A DNA stretch of 8,731 bases from Pseudorhodobacter antarcticus (lineage in GTDB: Bacteria > Pseudomonadota > Alphaproteobacteria > Rhodobacterales > Rhodobacteraceae). Below, one piece after another: positions 7,046 through 8,731 of this stretch (the stretch's first letter is position 1; each line of letters begins with the position of its first letter). The notes under the pieces were generated by a model that saw nothing but the letters and a program-made list of their open reading frames with translations, did no database searches and was not told the origin of the DNA. The position numbers and the translations under genes were made by a program. Where the stretch lies: assembly GCA_945897655.1 (NCBI GenBank), contig CAMDHB010000129.1, forward strand, positions 1-8,731, given 5' to 3'.

Positions 7046-7080
7046 GCGCGAGGCTCTGTTAACCCTCAAAAGCCTCGCGC
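7046..7080. terminator. Hairpin between binding-protein and permease genes (distal)
   Basis: Perfect 10-base arms (GCGCGAGGCT at 7046-7055, AGCCTCGCGC at 7071-7080) enclose a 15-base loop. On the minus-strand transcript it is the second hairpin after the binding-protein stop. No T tract follows, so full intrinsic termination is unlikely. In ABC operons such structures commonly protect the upstream message from 3' decay or attenuate read-through, giving more binding protein than permease. Confidence 0.6.
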
Positions 7081-7085
7081 CGAAA

Positions 7086-7112
7086 GCTGCCCGCCGCAGA
7101 TGGGCGGGCAGC
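7086..7112. terminator. Hairpin just after the binding-protein stop (proximal)
   Basis: Perfect 10-base arms (GCTGCCCGCC at 7086-7095, GGCGGGCAGC at 7103-7112) with a 7-base loop start 6 nt past the TGA of the binding-protein gene. Only TTTC follows in the transcript, so it is better seen as an attenuator or mRNA-stabilising stem than a complete terminator. It stands in tandem with the 7046-7080 stem. Confidence 0.6.
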
Positions 7113-7118
7113 CGGTTA

Positions 7119-8432
7119 TCAGAGCTTGCCTTCTTCTTCGAAGACTTCGGTCCAGTCGGCAACCAGACCATCAAGCGCCTCTTTCGCGGTGCCCTGACCT
7201 GCCACGACATAGTCGTGGAACCGCTTTTGCGAGGCCTGCAGCAGGCTTGCATAGGAGGGCTCAGCCCAGAAGTCCTTCACGATCGCCATGCTGTCCAGGA
7301 AGGTCTGGGCGTAGGGGGCCGAGGCCACAAAGCCCGGATCCTCGACCACTGCGCGCAGCGCCGAGAAACCACCCAGCTGCCACCACTTGGCTTGCACTTC
7401 GGGCTGGGCAAACCACTTGATGTAGGTCAGCGCAGCTTCCTGCTTTTCCGAAGCCGCAACGACCGAGATGCCCTGACCGCCCAGTTGTGCGAACTTGTCG
7501 CCATTCGGGCCAGCGGGGTTCGCGAAGTAGCCGGTCACATCGCCGCCCACGTTGGCATCGGTGTCAAAACCGGGCCAGGTGAAGGCAAAGTTCATCTGCA
7601 GCGCAACCTGCCCCGATTTGAACGCATCGACGCCTTCGCCCATATAGCTGTTGGACGAACCGGGCGGGGTGCAGCAATCATAAAGACCCTTGTAGAATTC
7701 CAGACCGGCCACAGCGCCGTCAGAGTTCACAAAGCCTTCCATGTCATAGGGCTTGTCGGGGTTGTCGTACTTGAAGCCAAAACCATAGAGCGTGTTCATC
7801 GCGCCCATGGTGATGCCCTCGGACCCGCGCTCGGTGTAGATCGAGGCGCCGTAGACGGTCTTGCCGTCAATGTCGCGGCCCTGGAAGAACTTGGCGATGT
7901 CCATCAACTCGGCATAGGTAGCAGGTACGCCCAGATCCCGGCCATACTCGGCCTTGAAGGCCTCCTGAATGTCCGCACGTGCGAACCAGTCCTTGCGATA
8001 GGTCCAGCCAACCACGTCACCAAAGGCCGGCAGCGACCAGTAGTTGGGCGTGTTCTTCGGCCATTCGGAATAGCCGGTCACAGTGGCAGGGATGAAAGCG
8101 TCCATCGAGATGCCATTGGCATCGAAGAAGTCGTTCAGCTTCACATACTGGCCGTTTTCAGCAGCGCCGCCGATCCACTGGCTGTCGCCGATCAGCAGGT
8201 CGCACAGCTTGCCGCCCGAGTTCAGTTCGTTCAGCATGCGGTCGGCAAAGTTCGTCCACGGCACGAATTCAAAGGACATCTTGTTGCCCGACTCGGCCTC
8301 ATAGTCCTTGCTCAGTTCAATCAGCGCATTTGCCGGATCCCAGGCGGCCCAGCACAGCGTCAGGTCTTCTGCTTGCGCAGTCCCTGCTACGACCGCCAAG
8401 ACAGCGGACGTCAGCATCAACTTCGATTTCAT
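7119..8432 (-). CDS. Extracellular solute-binding protein, family 1 (sugar-type ABC importer)
   Basis: This is a 437-residue periplasmic receptor that delivers the substrate to the two permeases. The N-terminus is a Sec signal peptide: Lys2 and Lys4, a hydrophobic core, and a cleavage site after AQA at residue 21, leaving a mature protein that starts EDLTLCWAAW. Family features include LCDLLIGDSQWIGGAAENGQ (76-95), the GDVVGWTYRKDWF stretch (138-150), and aromatic residues (Trp29, Trp31, Trp59, Trp86, Trp143) typical of carbohydrate pockets. The mature chain has four cysteines (27, 77, 253, 254). The open frame extends 68 codons upstream, but the ATG at 8430-8432 is chosen because it begins the signal peptide and has a strong GGGAGG site upstream. 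The gene ends with TGA followed directly by TAA. It is the first operon gene, just downstream of the operators. The ligand cannot be named. Confidence 0.94.
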   Translation of the reverse strand: MKSKLMLTSAVLAVVAGTAQAEDLTLCWAAWDPANALIELSKDYEAESGNKMSFEFVPWTNFADRMLNELNSGGKLCDLLIGDSQWIGGAAENGQYVKLNDFFDANGISMDAFIPATVTGYSEWPKNTPNYWSLPAFGDVVGWTYRKDWFARADIQEAFKAEYGRDLGVPATYAELMDIAKFFQGRDIDGKTVYGASIYTERGSEGITMGAMNTLYGFGFKYDNPDKPYDMEGFVNSDGAVAGLEFYKGLYDCCTPPGSSNSYMGEGVDAFKSGQVALQMNFAFTWPGFDTDANVGGDVTGYFANPAGPNGDKFAQLGGQGISVVAASEKQEAALTYIKWFAQPEVQAKWWQLGGFSALRAVVEDPGFVASAPYAQTFLDSMAIVKDFWAEPSYASLLQASQKRFHDYVVAGQGTAKEALDGLVADWTEVFEEEGKL

Positions 8433-8438
8433 GTGTAT

Positions 8439-8445
8439 TCCTCCC
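8439..8445 (-). promoter_or_regulatory. Ribosome binding site of the solute-binding protein
   Basis: The minus strand reads GGGAGGAATACACATG, a near-ideal Shine-Dalgarno sequence with about 7 nt to the ATG at 8432. It decides the start against the longer open frame and is the strongest ribosome site in the operon, consistent with high binding-protein expression. Confidence 0.85.
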
Positions 8446-8490
8446 GGTTGAAGGCGCCGGCTTGCCTGCCGGTACTCTATGCCCTTGGAT

Positions 8491-8520
8491 GTGATAGCTG
8501 AGGCACGCACCTCATGGCAA
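8491..8520 (-). promoter_or_regulatory. Probable operon promoter overlapping a LacI-type operator
   Basis: On the minus strand TTGCCA (8515-8520) is followed by an 18-base spacer and TATCAC (8491-8496), a reasonable sigma-70-like pair (5/6 and 4/6 matches). Transcription would start near 8484, giving a leader of about 50 nt. The spacer consists almost entirely of the 8499-8514 palindrome, so a bound repressor would block RNA polymerase. The promoter call is by eye. Confidence 0.5.
8499..8514. promoter_or_regulatory. LacI-family operator O1
   Basis: TGAGGCACGCACCTCA is a 16-bp near-palindrome with a central CG, the hallmark of LacI/GalR-family sites. Its arms match the second copy at 8529-8544 (TGAGG...CCTCA). 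It lies between the -35 and -10 of the putative operon promoter. The likely binder is the regulator starting at 8606. Confidence 0.75.
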
Positions 8521-8528
8521 GAAGAATC

Positions 8529-8544
8529 TGAGGTGCGTACCTCA
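8529..8544. promoter_or_regulatory. LacI-family operator O2
   Basis: TGAGGTGCGTACCTCA is the better palindrome of the pair, mismatched only at one symmetric pair flanking the central CG. Its centre is 30 bp from that of O1, close to three helical turns, so two dimers could bind on the same DNA face. It lies upstream of the operon promoter and about 60 bp before the regulator start, so it could also mediate autoregulation. Confidence 0.75.
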
Positions 8545-8605
8545 AATCTGTTGCGTCGCGAGCGGCTTTGCGCGAAAAGGGCAGCGGATATAGGGATGAT
8601 CGAAT

Positions 8606-8731
8606 TTGCTGCGACCCACGACAAAAGACTTGGCACGCGCTGCCGGTGTCAGCCTTGCAACGGTGGACCGGGTGTTGAACGAACGCCCGGGCGTGCGCGA
8701 AGATACTGTCCGGGTTGTACATGAGACGATT
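8606..8731 (+). CDS. LacI-family transcriptional regulator, N-terminus (partial, 3' end outside window)
   Basis: Forty-two codons are visible, starting LLRPTTKDLARAAGVSLATV and continuing DRVLNERPGVREDTVRVV. This is the LacI helix-turn-helix: KDLARAAGVS is the first helix and turn, LATVDRVLN the recognition helix, and ERPGVREDT leads to the hinge region. The frame has a TGA at 8597-8599, so no ATG is possible. The TTG at 8606 fits best because LacI proteins usually begin a few residues before the RPTxKD stretch, and an AGGGA lies about 9 nt upstream. An ATG at 8596 is in another frame and does not encode the domain. The gene is divergent from the transport operon with two operator-like palindromes between them, so it is probably the operon's repressor. 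The effector domain is outside the window. Confidence 0.88.
   Translation, partial: MLRPTTKDLARAAGVSLATVDRVLNERPGVREDTVRVVHETI

Noticed and set aside
6990..8501. 503-codon plus-strand open frame opposite the solute-binding protein
   Set aside because: It lies antisense to a clear binding-protein gene and covers the intergenic hairpins; its His/Arg/Gly-rich composition is typical of a shadow frame.
8551..8594. Promoter for the LacI-type regulator (TTGCGT or TTGCGC with GATATA)
   Set aside because: The spacings (about 13-15 bp) or -10 matches are poor, and the -10 candidate sits too close to the TTG start; not supported well enough to list.
8433..8636. 68-codon N-terminal extension of the solute-binding protein open frame
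   Set aside because: It runs through the operators and promoter, is not protein-like, and would bury the signal peptide; the ATG at 8432 has a strong ribosome site.
8479..8724. 81-residue plus-strand open frame across the operator region
   Set aside because: It reads through the palindromes and the LacI helix-turn-helix in the wrong frame; the composition is a GC-rich artefact.

Overview
The window looks like chromosomal or megaplasmid DNA of a GC-rich alphaproteobacterium. The protein style and gene arrangement are most like Rhodobacterales (roseobacter/Rhodobacter group); this is an impression from reading the sequence, not a database result. Nearly all of it is one catabolic transport operon on the minus strand, read from right to left, with one gene end on each flank.

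Right end (about 8433-8731): a LacI-family regulator begins on the plus strand at a TTG codon (8606) and runs off the window. Between it and the first operon gene lie two near-identical 16-bp palindromes with a central CG, typical of LacI-family operators, spaced 30 bp centre to centre. One sits between the -35 and -10 of a plausible promoter for the operon.

Centre (8432 down to 1835): a periplasmic solute-binding protein is followed by two tandem RNA hairpins. Then come two MalF/MalG-type permeases, a nitronate-monooxygenase-like flavoprotein, a 62-residue two-helix membrane protein, and two different MalK-type ATPases. From the first permease to the second ATPase, four of the five junctions overlap (three ATGA overlaps of 4 nt, one 8-nt overlap) and the fifth has a 4-nt gap. 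All six proteins are therefore probably made from one coupled message.

Left part (1824 down to 205): the last gene is a fused DhaK-DhaL kinase with complete active-site motifs. It probably phosphorylates dihydroxyacetone or a related short ketose such as erythrulose with ATP. At the far left the last 40 codons of a convergent gene, probably a beta-hydroxyacid dehydrogenase, end at 123. A cluster of palindromes (133-187) separates the two convergent genes and probably terminates both.

Working model: the ABC importer brings in a short polyol, ketose or related sugar derivative, the DhaKL kinase traps it as a phosphate, and the LacI-type regulator represses the operon until a ligand appears. 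The actual substrate cannot be read from the sequence. The least explained parts are the flavoprotein and the tiny membrane protein, both wired into the transporter message. No CRISPR, transposon, tRNA or rRNA was seen.
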